From Taenia hydatigena (taxonomy: Eukaryota > Platyhelminthes > Cestoda > Cyclophyllidea > Taeniidae): 64,000 nucleotides of DNA. The position numbers and the translations under genes are program-made. The notes under the pieces are model-generated. The model made no database searches, was not told the DNA's origin, and worked only from the letters and a program-made list of their open reading frames with translations. Each line of letters begins with the position of its first letter. The first letter of the stretch is position 1. The stretch covers positions 18,350,073-18,414,072 of the forward strand of contig JADWOT020000002.1 in the NCBI GenBank assembly GCA_036345935.2, read 5' to 3'. Below are positions 11,523 through 24,100 of this stretch, in pieces.

Positions 11523-13418
11523 CTGTGTAGAAAGCAGAGGAGGACGAATGTGGCTGTAGAATAGTACTTTGTAAATCAGTTTGCAAGCAAAAACGCATTT
11601 CAAAGAAAATCATTGAAAGAAAGACCACCCCTGTCGCCCATTTGATAAAATAGCGGCATGAAGGCAAAGTGTATTCCTCATTTCTACCTTCTTTTAGTTT
11701 CCCAATCGTCTATTTTATTGCATTCTTTATTGGAAAAAGGTGACAATCTTGTTGAAAAACAAAAGAGTAATACAAAGCTGAGGATAATGATGAGACTGCA
11801 CCTTCACACTTCCAACTCTAACTAAAGTTCATGTCTTCCCATAAGTTGTTCCTGAGTTGTCCTGGGAAAAATCTGGCTTTCACCTGATTCATCCACTAAA
11901 GACAATTTCCTTTCAATTTGTATTGGTCATAAGAGTTCAGCCTCCAGCAAGTAAACAATTCTATCTGCAATGCATCCACACACAGACAGCCCAGACTGCC
12001 ATCAAAACGATCAGTGGCTCAGATGCAAAAATTGTCACACCTGCGTGCAGTGATTTTTGGCCAGATTGTCTGCCTAGTTATGATGGAGAGAACTGCATTA
12101 TTCCACTTTGTTTTATTGCTCTCCTAATTGCAACGCTGAGATCTAAGCTAGGAAGGCAGAATTCACATAAGTTCTACCATTGCGTTTGTGGCTGACAGAT
12201 GCTGTCACACCAATTGATGGGTTTTTTGCATAAAAGCCTACACTTAATTGAATTAGAATAATTCTTGTAAAATCAGGCTATATCCTTCTCTGATTCTTGC
12301 CTTGTTCTAATATGAGGTTTAATCTATGCTCCGGGTGCAAGACGCTTTCATGGCCCTGAACCTAAGCGTTCGATGGGGACGAGACGTTAAGATGCTAATG
12401 GCAGACCAGAACAAAGACTAACCATTCCAACCTACTCCTCGAAGTACAAGCAGATGACAGAGACAAACTTAATTGGTGCCTTTCAAAGCACTCACAGTCG
12501 TACAGTTAGGCTGTTATATCATTAACATTGGTTAGCATTTCTTTATCCATCGAAGGTTGAGGGAGCAAAAACCTTCGATACTATTCGAAATGTGTACACT
12601 GTACTTCTCGTGTTTTTTAAATCTTCGTTTTGGTCTCGAAGAGACTGAATGGTCTGCCACTTTACTTCTGCTGCATAGCATGGCCTCCTGACAACACAGT
12701 CTGCCGTAGCATTTGATTCTCTTTTCTTATTAAGGGAGGGCTCAAGGCACTGCAGATTCATTCCTAGCTTTGTTTCAAAAGTATCCGCTTACTACTCTTG
12801 TGCTCAAGTTGATGAGTTGCACAACAGCTGTCACGAAATTTGAGAAAGGTCTCGTCAGAATCGACTCTGCGACCTGTTTAAACAATTAAAATGATCGTCG
12901 CAGTTAGAGATAAATAAGGTCGTTCTTAAAAAGGGAAGAAAACTTATTTTGCGATGATTAAACTGCTTTTGTCTTTCAAACTATGCCGATATGCCATTTA
13001 TCGGAGCAGCTTGAAAACATCCACTGGATAACCTCTATTTAGCCGTCATAGGAGACAGGGAAACCCCTTTTGTATAAGAAAAGCACCACATTATCATCAT
13101 TTTATATCAAGTAACTCCGCTAGCCACCTTCAATGAGTCCTTCTCACTAATTTTATTGTCTCGATGGCTGAAGCTTGGCTCCTTCTCTCACTTCTCTGTC
13201 CATCCGCCTCCAAAAAATTGGCAGATATTACAAGTCGGAGAAGTGCGAGTGAAGCACTCATTCAAGGGTTAAGTAAGCATCGAACTCTACCAATAGGCAT
13301 TTGGACAAACAGAGAGCCTTTGCCTTTTGTCCGGCACCTTCGTGATCTCACTTCCTTCAGCTGCAGCTAAATCGGTCTTTCATATGGTACATCAGTGCAT
13401 CAAAGAATTATAACTCAC
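11523..13418 (-). other. Intron 2 of the GT14 gene
   Basis: 1896-base intron bounded by a gtgagt donor at 13418 and a tttctacacag acceptor at 11523, phase 2. Frames on both strands inside it (for example 11857-12195 plus) show no recognisable motif. Confidence 0.85.
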
Positions 13419-13789
13419 CTTTCCTGTTGGATGAGGTTGGCGCTGTTAAGGACATTTAGAATTCGATTTAATTCCAGGTTATTCTTCAATGGGAACTCTT
13501 GACCAGTGAGGTTAATGAGATACTTCCAAGGTGGTGTATTAGACTCAGGATCCTTCTTGGGCAGCTGCCAGAGCGCCCGCATGCATGCCAGATCGGCGTC
13601 CAGCACCGACATATAGGAGTGGTAGACGGAGATGGAGGAGATGAAGAATACGTTCTTCGAGACCTCCGGTGGGATGCACACGGCGATTTTCCGGTGTAGC
13701 CACTTTTTGTAGAGCTCAGGACTCTTCTTGTCGAAGTGGATGCAATAGTAATTTTGCGGTCGGTGGATTGAGCGTAGGAGTCGCCAAAC
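13419..13789 (-). CDS. Core-2-type beta-1,6-GlcNAc transferase (GT14), exon 2
   Basis: This exon holds the N-terminal half of the catalytic domain. The acceptor tttcctatcag precedes 13789, and phase 0 joins the end of exon 1 (ERPDQ) to VWRLLRSIHRPQNYYCIHFD. In the family the YC(V/I)H.D block lies at the nucleotide-sugar site. It continues with DKKS, a cysteine (AVCIPPE), NVFFISSISVYHSYMSVLDA, DLACMRALW and the signature WKYLINLTGQEFPLKNNLEL. The donor at 13418 is gtgagt in phase 2. GT14 enzymes move N-acetylglucosamine from UDP-GlcNAc onto O-glycans to form beta-1,6 branches, in the Golgi. Subtype (core-2, core-4 or I-branching) cannot be settled from sequence alone. Confidence 0.93.
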
Positions 13790-16495
13790 CTGATAGGAAA
13801 CATCCTTATACCAGCTATCTTGACTGACACCCTCCCTCAAGACTTTTAATTGTAGGGCATAAACCAATCTCAGGAATTTGTTCTTCATGAGAGGCGCACC
13901 TGGCTCTTAGGCGACTTAAAAGAGGCTAGGAGGCTGAGGCAGGTAACGAAAAGCTACACGGTCTCCACAGTGTTTCCCATTTTAGACCCATTCAGGTAAT
14001 AATAGTCTAGTTATACCCTGGGAAAGAGGACGTTTTAAACAGTCAAATAAACTCTCCGGTTTCATTTTCTAAAGCAAGGCTACCTCTTCTTTGACAGCCA
14101 GTGAGACGCTGGAATGTTAGGCAAGATTACGTTTTCAGGTTAAATAAATGTCCTACTCTAGATGACGACTGCCAGTGGACATGAACTTTCTCAATCTTAA
14201 ACCATTTGCTTGCCTCTCTTCGCGATGAGATGTCATTCGACTTTGTTCCCTAGTGGAACTTGCATGCTAGTCAGCTCTTGGAATCAGTTCAAGGAGATCG
14301 CAGCCTTCCTATACGATCAACCACACTCACAAGCACGGACAGGCCCCTAAGAAGACAGAGATCGTTACTTAAGATGAACCTCAGGTCAGGTCTCTCTCTC
14401 AGAGAACTGATGATGCAGGCACACTTTTATAGACTATGATAATAGTTTAAAGCGCGCAAATTTAGTTTTCTCTGGTGGCTCACCGAATATGCTTCCTAGC
14501 ACACTAGAAACTAGTGAGCAATTTTTTCGCCGAAACCCTAAATAAGAGATGTACACAGTATACACATTGTTACAGCAGAAAAATCCAACCTGGAAATCTA
14601 ATAGCTGCATCTCGCTTGTGCAAGCAAAGGGCCAAGTCGCCATGGTTAGGTCACGCGCCCCAATTCGCATCGCAAGCACAAACTCTAGCCAAATGATTGG
14701 GTGGTACAGCAAACAGGGAGGTCGAAATGTGTAATGCTGTGTTTTTACTCTGTACCACGATTGCGAAAATTTCGAAGAATGATCAGGTAATTGAGGTTAG
14801 AGAACTGTTTACTTTTCACCCCACGTGAGTAAAGAAATTCGGGATGGGCAGAATGATATTAGCTGCAGTTATACATTCATTCAAATAAAATTCTAGGGTC
14901 TTCACGGTCCAAATCACCGCCCAGATGCCACGGTGTTCTGCCCCTGCGGCCTCTGATAAAAGTCCAACAAATCCTCATAAAAACGCCTTTAAACATCTCC
15001 ATGGAAGACCTAAGCACCTTTATTCGCATAAACCGATTTAATCCTTTTGATTAGATACTTCTAATCTTTTAAGAAGGCGACAAAACTACCTAGCATGGTG
15101 TAAGAGACCCTAAAGGAGGACCTGTCTACCCAATATGCAATGCGGCCTTAGGTCTTTAACTTTTTTGAGATCGGCACAACTCGGAACTAACGCACTCTAA
15201 GACAAACGCATGCACCGATCTTAAGTTGGAAAAGCTTAAGGCAAAGTCAGGCGCACAAATGCGGTTTTACATGGGATGCATGCATTACACGAGGGATCAT
15301 CAAGGTAATCTACTGAAATGATTCCGTTTGGAGCCTGTAATTCAACAAGACGTTATCGATATAAACGACTAGGAACTCCTGACATACTTTGAGCTTTGAA
15401 AGTCTATCATTAACAACATTGAGGAAATATAGGAAAATATTGCCCTTATTTTCCTTAACTAATCTACAATCATGCGAAAGTATTTGAGGCATAACTAAAA
15501 GGTCACGATTTTATCCCTCGCTAGAATAGTTGATGGTTTTGTTTTGCAGTAGGCATCCACATCCTTGACCTATCTTATAGCCCTCTGACTGACCTCACTA
15601 ATAATAACTTCGGAAAGTATAATCTTGTTGACATTTTAAGATTAACCGATGCATTGACACAGGTGGGTAAAAGACCTCCAAACTACTTTACTTGGCCAAA
15701 ATGCCCACCAAACTGAGCTACTGCAAGAAACCTGTATTTGAATGGTGGTAGTAGATGATTCTATTATTTCCCCAACTAATCCATTGTGGGAGTCACACCT
15801 CATAACTAGGCAATCAGATGTGGTGGACGAGAGCAGGTTAGAGGAAGGTGGACTTTAACCTTCAGTCGTTTCCCACAGTCAAATGCCACTCTTCGCGTGT
15901 CACAAACTCGTCACTTTACCCTGTTGCCAAACAACCGAAATTGCGAAAAGTGAGTAATTCTGCTTGCGTGATTCAGCAATTAGACTGAGATATTCCCTGA
16001 AGTTCCGACTGTCACTTTCTGTCCATCTGCCCATCACCAGTTTTTTTAGGAACAAAACCCCCTCAGGTGCAAAACTCGGGACGATCAGCCATATCTTTAA
16101 ACCGATGTGTTCCAAAATTTTCAAAAGTGGTTAAATTTACATATTTTGTGCCAGTGCGCCTTTAAATTCGCTGTGAAATGCATTGCATACTGCTCTCCAA
16201 TCGGGACGAGAGTTGAGGGCACTGATCCAGGGATCGATAGCACATTCAAAATCTAGATGACCAATGGAAATAATGGGGTCTACTGAAACAAAGGCACATT
16301 ATAAATTCACCGACTGCTTTAGAAACGGCACGTGTCTAAATTATGTGTGCAAAATTTATTCTTAAAACACCCATTTTTAATCTATTGTCCTAAAAAGTCA
16401 CAATTTTTGAATTAAAGTTGCAGAGAGCACAGCTTTGATACAAAATGGCGGCGCGTGCGTGAAAGGTAGGTAAAACTACATTGTAGTTTACTTAC
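13790..16495 (-). other. Intron 1 of the GT14 gene
   Basis: 2706-base intron with a consensus gtaagt donor at 16495 and a pyrimidine-rich tttcctatcag acceptor at 13790, phase 0. No nested gene is supported. Confidence 0.88.
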
Positions 16496-16798
16496 TTGGT
16501 CAGGTCTCTCGAACGCCATTATGGTATAGGCTAGAGGAAACTCCTCCTCCTCTTTTAAAATGCGTTGCCACGGCTCTGGTCCCATCCTATAGGGTGTAAA
16601 CCACCAGCTATTGTTTTCACAGACATTCGGGCTGCCTACAACACTGGGAACAGTGAATTTCGAAGCGAGGAAGGAGAAGAAATAGGCTTTCAGGCGATGA
16701 TCGTAGGTTAAATGTGCCAAATCGATCACCACCAGCGCCAAGAGGGCCAGCTGCAGCAATTCGATGGCTCGCCGGATGCAAACCAGTCGTCTCCGCAT
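16496..16798 (-). CDS. Core-2-type beta-1,6-GlcNAc transferase (GT14), exon 1
   Basis: First coding exon, 101 codons from the ATG at 16796-16798. The product is a type II membrane protein. It has a short basic cytoplasmic tail (MRRRLVCIRR), then one hydrophobic segment at about residues 11-31 (IELLQLALLALVVIDLAHL), which fits a Golgi signal anchor. A lumenal stem follows, with VCENNSWW holding the first conserved cysteine, and then EEFPLAYTIMAFERPDQ, the usual start of the GT14 catalytic fold. The donor is gtaagt at 16495. The three exons join in frame (phases 0, 2, 2) to about 300 residues. Family members run to about 400-430, so the model is incomplete at the C-terminus. No disabling change is visible in the exons seen. 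Confidence 0.9.
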
Positions 16799-17904
16799 CT
16801 AACAGCGCAATGACCACTAACACAAAGAGAATTTTTGAAATAAGCGGCTTTGCGCCGTGCAATGACAGTGCGCAGAGGTCAGCCAGAGCCACCAATTGCA
16901 TGGCAAGCGTGTACATGCGCTTGTGTACTACCTGTTTTCTGCGTTGTGATTAGTTGCGGACTTGACTGGGTGTCCCAGTGGTTTAGTTAGGCTGGCGCCA
17001 TGGTTTGTGAGGGTCCGGCGCGTTTCGACCACCACCCTTAATTAATGCTTCAAAGGAGACAAAATTTTCCCCATTCAGGAAGTGGTATTTGTTATGCCTT
17101 CTTCGGCACGAGCATTGTCGCCGAAAAAAATCCACTAGAACAGGTCATAGGTCCTCTTTGGCTAGGTTATTTGTGTCAACTCATCAATCCAAAGGATTGA
17201 ATCAAAATTTTCGAAAATATTGACAGTGACTTTTATTGAAGCGGGATACCCACACCTTTATATCCGACTATTAAACCGTCTTTTTTTTCCCTTAGGGTCC
17301 AAACAGCGGTGAACAAATTTTTTGGGAGACCAATTGCTGATTTTGTTGTGATGCGCGCCTCAATTGAGGGATTTGGTACCATCAGCACTATCGGCACGAC
17401 AAAAGCTTGGAGATCAATGCTGGCAAGGACCGTTGCATCGTTTTCTTATGCATGCATTACTTGATCTAATCTAGCCAATAGAACAGACCGAGACGATGAT
17501 TTTTGTTCGACGAGAACAATTAAGGATCCTTCTGCCAGGAACAATATCATGAAATTCGTTATGCCATTTTTGCATTTAACTCTTTAAAGGAAAATTTAAT
17601 TACGATCAAGTTTGGGAATCTCTGAGCAGACTTGTCCCATTCAAAACTCGACTCTATTTTAGAATAAAAATAAAGCTTGTGTAATTCAAATGAACCACAT
17701 TTCTTTGAGGCACCTATATGAGCACGCGAATTCCTCATTTTGTGCTATTTGTTTGCATTGCAGACGTAGAGGCGTCCCAATCACTTAGCCGATGCTAATT
17801 GCTCAAGACCCTTCGGTATGTTAATGACAAACACACCTAGCCCCACATGCATTGGATATCAGCAAGAACAGACATAAAACAAAAATGCCACAAATGTACA
17901 ATAA
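16799..17904. other. Upstream flank of the GT14 gene
   Basis: The promoter and any 5' untranslated exon of the minus-strand GT14 gene should be here. I see no clear TATA box at a useful distance. The frames present are shadows of exon 1 or chance. Confidence 0.4.
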
Positions 17905-18105
17905 AGGAGGGCGAAATTTGCAGTCGCGTGTAGATCAATGACACGAATTTACACCAACTGAGAAGAAATTTGCAGTATCGTGTAGATAAATGCTACAAAT
18001 ACACATTGATTAAGAGCGAAATTCGCAGCCTTGTGGAGATTAATACTACAAAATTGCTTTCAATGAAAGGGAAATTTGCAGTGTAGTACAGATTTACCAT
18101 AATTT
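17905..18105 (-). repeat. 53-bp minisatellite, array 2 (inverted, about 4 units)
   Basis: The block gaaattTgcag (one unit has gaaattCgcag) starts near 17912, 17965, 18018 and 18071, again a 53-base period. The units carry aatactacaaaattgc and gagggcgaaatt, which are the reverse complements of blocks in array 1 at 10850-11032. The arrays are therefore one repeat family in opposite orientations, about 7 kb apart, on either side of the GT14 gene. Confidence 0.87.
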
Positions 18106-21100
18106 CCATTCCCTTTGGTTAGTTCTATCAGCGTATTGTTCGACGCCACACCATTGCCCGATGGTTGTGCTAGCTGTCACGTCTGTTTAAGAGAACCACC
18201 TGCTGACTGACAACATAGCAACATGTGGAGCCGCCCTGCAGCGGGGATGATGTTGCAAGATTCATCAAGCGGTATGCAACCTTTCCTCATCTTGTCTTCT
18301 TTTAATCACAAAAATCCTATTCCGCCTTACACCCACCGACCCAATCATCCACTAGTTACACATTCCGCGCCTTCTTAAGCCATTCTCAAGTCTATTTGCT
18401 TCAAGACGCACCCATTACCTGCACGGCCAACGATTAACTGAAGCCTAACAAAGCAAGAACCTCCTGAAGCAAAATATACCGCACCTGTCATGTAGTCATA
18501 CGAATGGGCTACAGCCAGCAGAGCTTCAATCTAGAATAAGACACCTCCATCACCAATCCATGCATACGTACCTCAGTTTTCTCAGCTTTTCCTTCCCCGA
18601 AGGCGAGAGGAGGCAGCATACTCAGGCAGAATGCATACACGTGTATTGAAAATACCACTCCGAAGAGGTACAACGACAACGCAATTAAGTGACCTCACCA
18701 CCAATATCCGTCATTCAACAAACGATGGCATGGGATTACTACGTATGTTAGAATCCACAGAAGGAAGTAAGGCATAGCGTTATTAAAAAATTTGCCGTTT
18801 CTCATACAAACTAATCGCACTTTGGCAACATGCCACCCAATTCACTGCAGCACTCACACGTGTAGACGGCATTAGAAACGCCTCTTTGGGTAAATTATGC
18901 ATGCGTGGAAGCTTGTCAATGACTTTGCGTTGAATGTCTCCTGCATTAGTCAAGCGATTTTTAAGCATATAGCAACTAACACTAACTACACTTTCGATTA
19001 CTCCACAACTACTTCATACTGGCTTTAGCTCACACCATACCAATATTGAAGGCGCCAGAACTTAAGCATTTTATTTTAAAAATGAGACAGGCAAAGCTAA
19101 TAGTCATAAGCCGATGAGGAGGAGACTACTGATGCAGCACAATTGCTAAGGATAGCACGGAGAATGGCGCTAAAGTGGGAGGGAGGGACTATGTAACGCA
19201 TCAGTAGTTCATTTGATGATGGATGCTGATGGGGGCCACATACTTTCCTTGCTGTTGTACCTTCGCCGAGTGGGTCGAATATTTGTGAGATTGATGTGTA
19301 TTTTGCTTGAACGTCGTGCCTCATTTGGTGTTCTTGGAGGCCGGGAAAGTCTGGAGGCGCTGCAGCGCGTATGCATGCAGTAGTGATGGACTTAAAGTAC
19401 TGTTGGCCGTAGCTCATTTGTGTGGCTATTTGACAGTTGCGTAGCATTTTGCTTCAACAGGTATGCAAATGCTTTTTACTGTTTTGGCTTGCGATTAATT
19501 GTCAACACTGTTGACAAGTGCATTTCAAAGCAAAGTCGATTTGTTAGTCTTGAGAATGGGTTTGAAATATGCGAAAGACTAGACAGCATCAGCCATTAAA
19601 ATATGTCAGTGATGAAAGAAAAATACCCACAAGCCAGTTGACGATGAGGCGGTCTACAAGCTATAAGTGTCATGCAAAACAACCCCACCGCATGCCATTC
19701 CGCAATGCACGCACTTCACAACTTTACGATTGCAGGCTTCATTAAAACCTCGAAACTACCAAATCATCTTCCAAAGCGCTTGAGTTTCTGTGTCATGGTG
19801 GTTAAAATGCTCTTCTGAGCATTTCAGCATAGTGAGATCGCACCAAATTATAAGTTTATTGAGCATATTAGTGATGTTAAGGTGGGTTTTATTGAATTAA
19901 GTTATGGAATTGACTTTGGGCCCAAAGGAGCGGTCCATGGCATATCTAGGCATTTACATGGATAAAAATGATGAGATAAATTGTCTCTTGCCATAGTTGG
20001 AAATACGTCAGCATTCGATGCAGGCACATACCTATTCAGCTACAATTTGTCCTCCTGCCCTTACAGAGGTGGTGAGGTATCCTCAGAATCATGGTTGCAA
20101 CATAGTGCGCCCACAGATCACATGGCTGATGTGCATGCGCCCACGCGTCAGCCTTTGGCTCACGAATTGCGTTGGCTTAGTCATACGCCCACCTTATGAC
20201 CTCTATGCCTTCATAATGACCCCCATCATTCTCGCCTCTACCTGCTCTCTTAGCTCCTCTCCTAAATCACATTAGATGCGGGTTAGCTGCTAAATTGGGT
20301 AAAATTGCCAACTGATTACTTATTAAACAAGGTGCTTCAACACTGTTCTAAAGCAAGCTAATGACCGTAGTGCCTTGGTTCCTCTTTAATGTCGAGATGA
20401 GCTAAACTGGCATAGAAAAATGTGATACTTACTTCCATGCAGAAGGGCATGGTCCGAAGGGCATGCTAAAGTGCTTAAACACAGCCTCCATTAACTGAAA
20501 TGTTCGCCTGGCTAACGACCGAAGCATCGGCCTACCACACCAAACCTGTCATGATGTGGTCTTTTGGGAGTAAAACACTTGGACGTGAGGTCCTCACATG
20601 AAATAAATGATTCTTAAACTTTCATTTTGAGTGCAACACTTTTCAAAAAATTGTTGATTTTTCGTCAGTCTTTGGCACCTAATTCAATGAATGTACCACC
20701 TGCACCTCTCACATTTGTCACAAATATGCAGAATCCTGTATCAGGCAAGGCGATGGAGTTGAAATTGTTCCATCAAATGCCAGAATTGCGTTGATAGACG
20801 TAAAATTTGAAACAATCTCAAAAATCAATGCTAAAAGTGAGTGGGTTCTTCTTATTTACTAGCAACTCACCAGTAGACTTATAACTATCAAAAAATTGTT
20901 CCAAAACGGGTCCGTACTGACGACAGATAGCGGCAAACGTTTCCCTAAAGGCGCTGTTTTCCTCTCATTCGTTTGACACGCTGTCAATTACCCTGTACAT
21001 AAAGTGATACAATTAAACTAGAGCCTGCCAATTTAGGAATCTTTGAAATTTGTGAATAAATTGATGTATTCCAGCGTCTTTTGCTGAGCGGAATAAAGTA

Positions 21101-24100
21101 ATTTTCTTTTTCATCTCTTTAATGGATGAAATTGTCATTACACCTCGCAGTAATTCTCCCTGAATTTCGTGTCCATTCCGGCAGAAAAGCTGCAACGTTT
21201 GAGGGATCAAATACTTCTTTTGGATTCTGCTGACTCTAAATGGAGTGAACACAAAGAGAAAGCACAGGTAAAAGTTTGTTAAGTTTAAACCAAAGAATTG
21301 TAATTGACCACAAATGCCAGTAAGCCAAGTAAGAGCCTACCAAGAGTGCTTTTAATAGAAAAGCAGACAGGCGCAAGAGTCCTATCAACCTAGTGGATAA
21401 TTTACGATTTCTGGGGTATTTTAGAGTTATCTTCACAGCGCATGGCATGCAAATGGACGAATTTTACAGAAATTATTCGACTGCTTAATTTCGTTGCGAT
21501 TTCGTGATAGAGTGGTAAACTTTTCACAGGATGCCGCAACGGCAACAAATTAGTGAGTAGGATATTTGGAGATATCCGACCTGGAAAGTTCTTAGTCCAA
21601 TGACAATGGACAAGACTTTCGGAAATAAATGTAAGGAGAGACCACAATTTCTTCCCTGTTTGCAGATAAAAGACGTGCGAGATACGAGACAGGGTGATTA
21701 CAGTCAAGCTCGGTCAGCGAGGAAGCAGAAACTACGGTCTGTAGGAAACATAATGCTTGGGTTCTACCACAAATTTTCCTTTTACAGCCGCATTACTTTT
21801 GTCGCATGGTTGTGCTCATTATAGCTACACTTTGCATATCTCTGGTCTCATTTTACGCCTTAGAACGTCAGTAAAGCATGTTCCACCTAAAATTGTGCGA
21901 GTCTTTGGCTTTGTTTTACCGTTCATGGCGGCAAGTTCCCTCATTTTTGCCACCTCTGTCACACTCTCCACTAATCGCTTTTATTGGTTGATTTTTCCTT
22001 AGAAAATACTTCTTGGACTTTTTTAGAAGTAGGTGTCACCGAGAGCCTTTCCTTTACCACCAGCGGTGTGGGATGTAATTAGGCCATGGGTTCTGTTGAA
22101 GTACGCTCATAAGGAGAGCGTAGGCACTAATTTAAAATGAATGGTTTTAAAGGGATCTCCTTCCCTGAAAGATCATACTACCATCTTTATCTCCATTTTT
22201 GGAGCATATAGGATGAGTTGAAACCGCAGTTTTACCCACACTTTCACTAAATTCTTGCATTTCGATCCCTATTTGCAATGTTAAGTGATTTTGAACATTA
22301 TGTATTGCGAGACTTGGAAAACAGCTTGTTTCCTTGATAGAATGTTGATGACGCACTTGCTGTGACATGAGCACAAGGTCGACGACGATATAACCAACGA
22401 ACAACGATAATCTTGTGCACTGGACTATTTTTTTGCGACAGATGTTTGAAAGCGTTTTTTTCGCTGAGGTGAGCAAATTTCTCAAACACATTCCGAGATG
22501 CCCTTTATGATTCTGCTTCTGCTCTCTCTTTTTGAATAGCAATTTTAGCTGCAACACATCAGAAGTGAATTTTATTTTTTCCACTCAGCGAGTTTGCACT
22601 GGAGGCGTAAAAATTAAAACTTCCAGTAGTGTGACACTGTGCATGCGTGGGTAGATGACGTTTTAGTAAAATAAGAAAATCTTGTTTTATAGCAGACAGA
22701 AGGGTGTTTGATTAAAGTCTCTCATTCATGTTTACCCACTACTTCAAAAGCAGTCCAGGAAAAAGTTAATGAGGCGATTGGCGAACACGCACTACAACAT
22801 GAGTGCTATCCGCTTTTCACTATTTGGTCATTCCCATATAAATGCCAGTCTGCTTAGGAGTTAAATATGGCATACATGCTGCTCCGACCTCGCAAAATGT
22901 GATCTCATACAGGCAAAAAGTATTGTGTACCCTCCTTTGGCACAAATTGGTTCAAGCAGCTACCATGAGTTGCAATTTGGTGTGGTACTGACAGCGGACC
23001 AGTGCATTATTTTTTTGTCTAAACAAGGCGCAAATGAGATTTGATTATGTGCGCCCCCCTCATTTGCCAAAATCAGAAATATTACAACGTAATTTTGCTG
23101 TGCAGTTGAAATGTGGTTGGTCAAGCAATACTTCAAACAATTCACCAACCTTTGGATGGATCCATTGAGTTGGGGTGTAAAATGATGTTTTATGAGAAAC
23201 TTGTTCTATTTACGCAATTTTGTAGTTAATATTCTTATCTTATCTGCATTTATTTGACGATGGCGCGTGTTGTAGTGTCTTGAGCCTTGCAATTACATAA
23301 GGCGTGGATGGAGAGAATCGAAGCGTATAGCTCGCAATAGACTAATGACTTAGCAACAATCTTCAACAGTTTCCACTGTAGAGATGCCATTTTACAAGGC
23401 AAACATCGGAGTAGAAGCACAGAGGAGCCAGTCATGTTGTCAATGGATTCTCAGATTACGCAGCTATGAGAAAGCGAATGTCCTCACTAATGCTTGCAAG
23501 AATGTGCCTGGCCCAATGATGGTTGGCGATGTAGATACGACCGGAAATCAAAGCGTGTTGGCAATGGAAGATCGGAGTAGCGCATTTGTGTTTGTTTGCT
23601 CCCCTTTCTACCTCAATAGGAATGGTTTTTGGGACTTCAAAGCTGCAAAGCGGGTGGAGCGAAGTAGCATGTTGTCTGACAGTGGCAGCTCATGTGTGCA
23701 ACGAAGCTTAACCTGTCTGTGTTCCTGCCGCTGTTGCTGAATATTGTGGCATTAAAATGGAATATGAATTGGAAGGCAATGGGCAAGGGGCTGAATATTT
23801 ACGTACATAAGTGGAAGCTGTTTGGATAGAATCGGTCGACTATCGAAATAGCGATAATTTATTTGAAGTCCAGCAGTAGATAGAAAGCCCGAAGAATTAA
23901 ATTGAGAATCTTATTATTTTGTTCACACTAGAAACTCAACGCTTATTTACTTACTGATGCAGAACGATACTGGATTTGATGCTGCTTTAAGAAGTAAATG
24001 AAAACCTCGTCCCCAATTCTGTCGATCAACTTTATTAAGTTGATATGTGGCTAGTGCTACTAACTCAGGTGAGTAACAGAGTTGAGTAGCATCAAAAGGG

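Noticed and set aside
19097..19447. 116-codon minus frame as a gene
   Set aside because: Composition looks mildly coding-like, but there is no recognisable domain or paralogue in the window. Not enough to call.
22147..22584. 145-codon minus frame as a gene
   Set aside because: No motif, poor amino-acid pattern, overlapping frames and no supporting splice context. Such length is expected somewhere by chance in 64 kb.
23384..23740. 118-codon plus frame ending in a Cys-rich tail
   Set aside because: The terminal cysteines come from a short codon run and do not form a known spacing. No splice or homology support.
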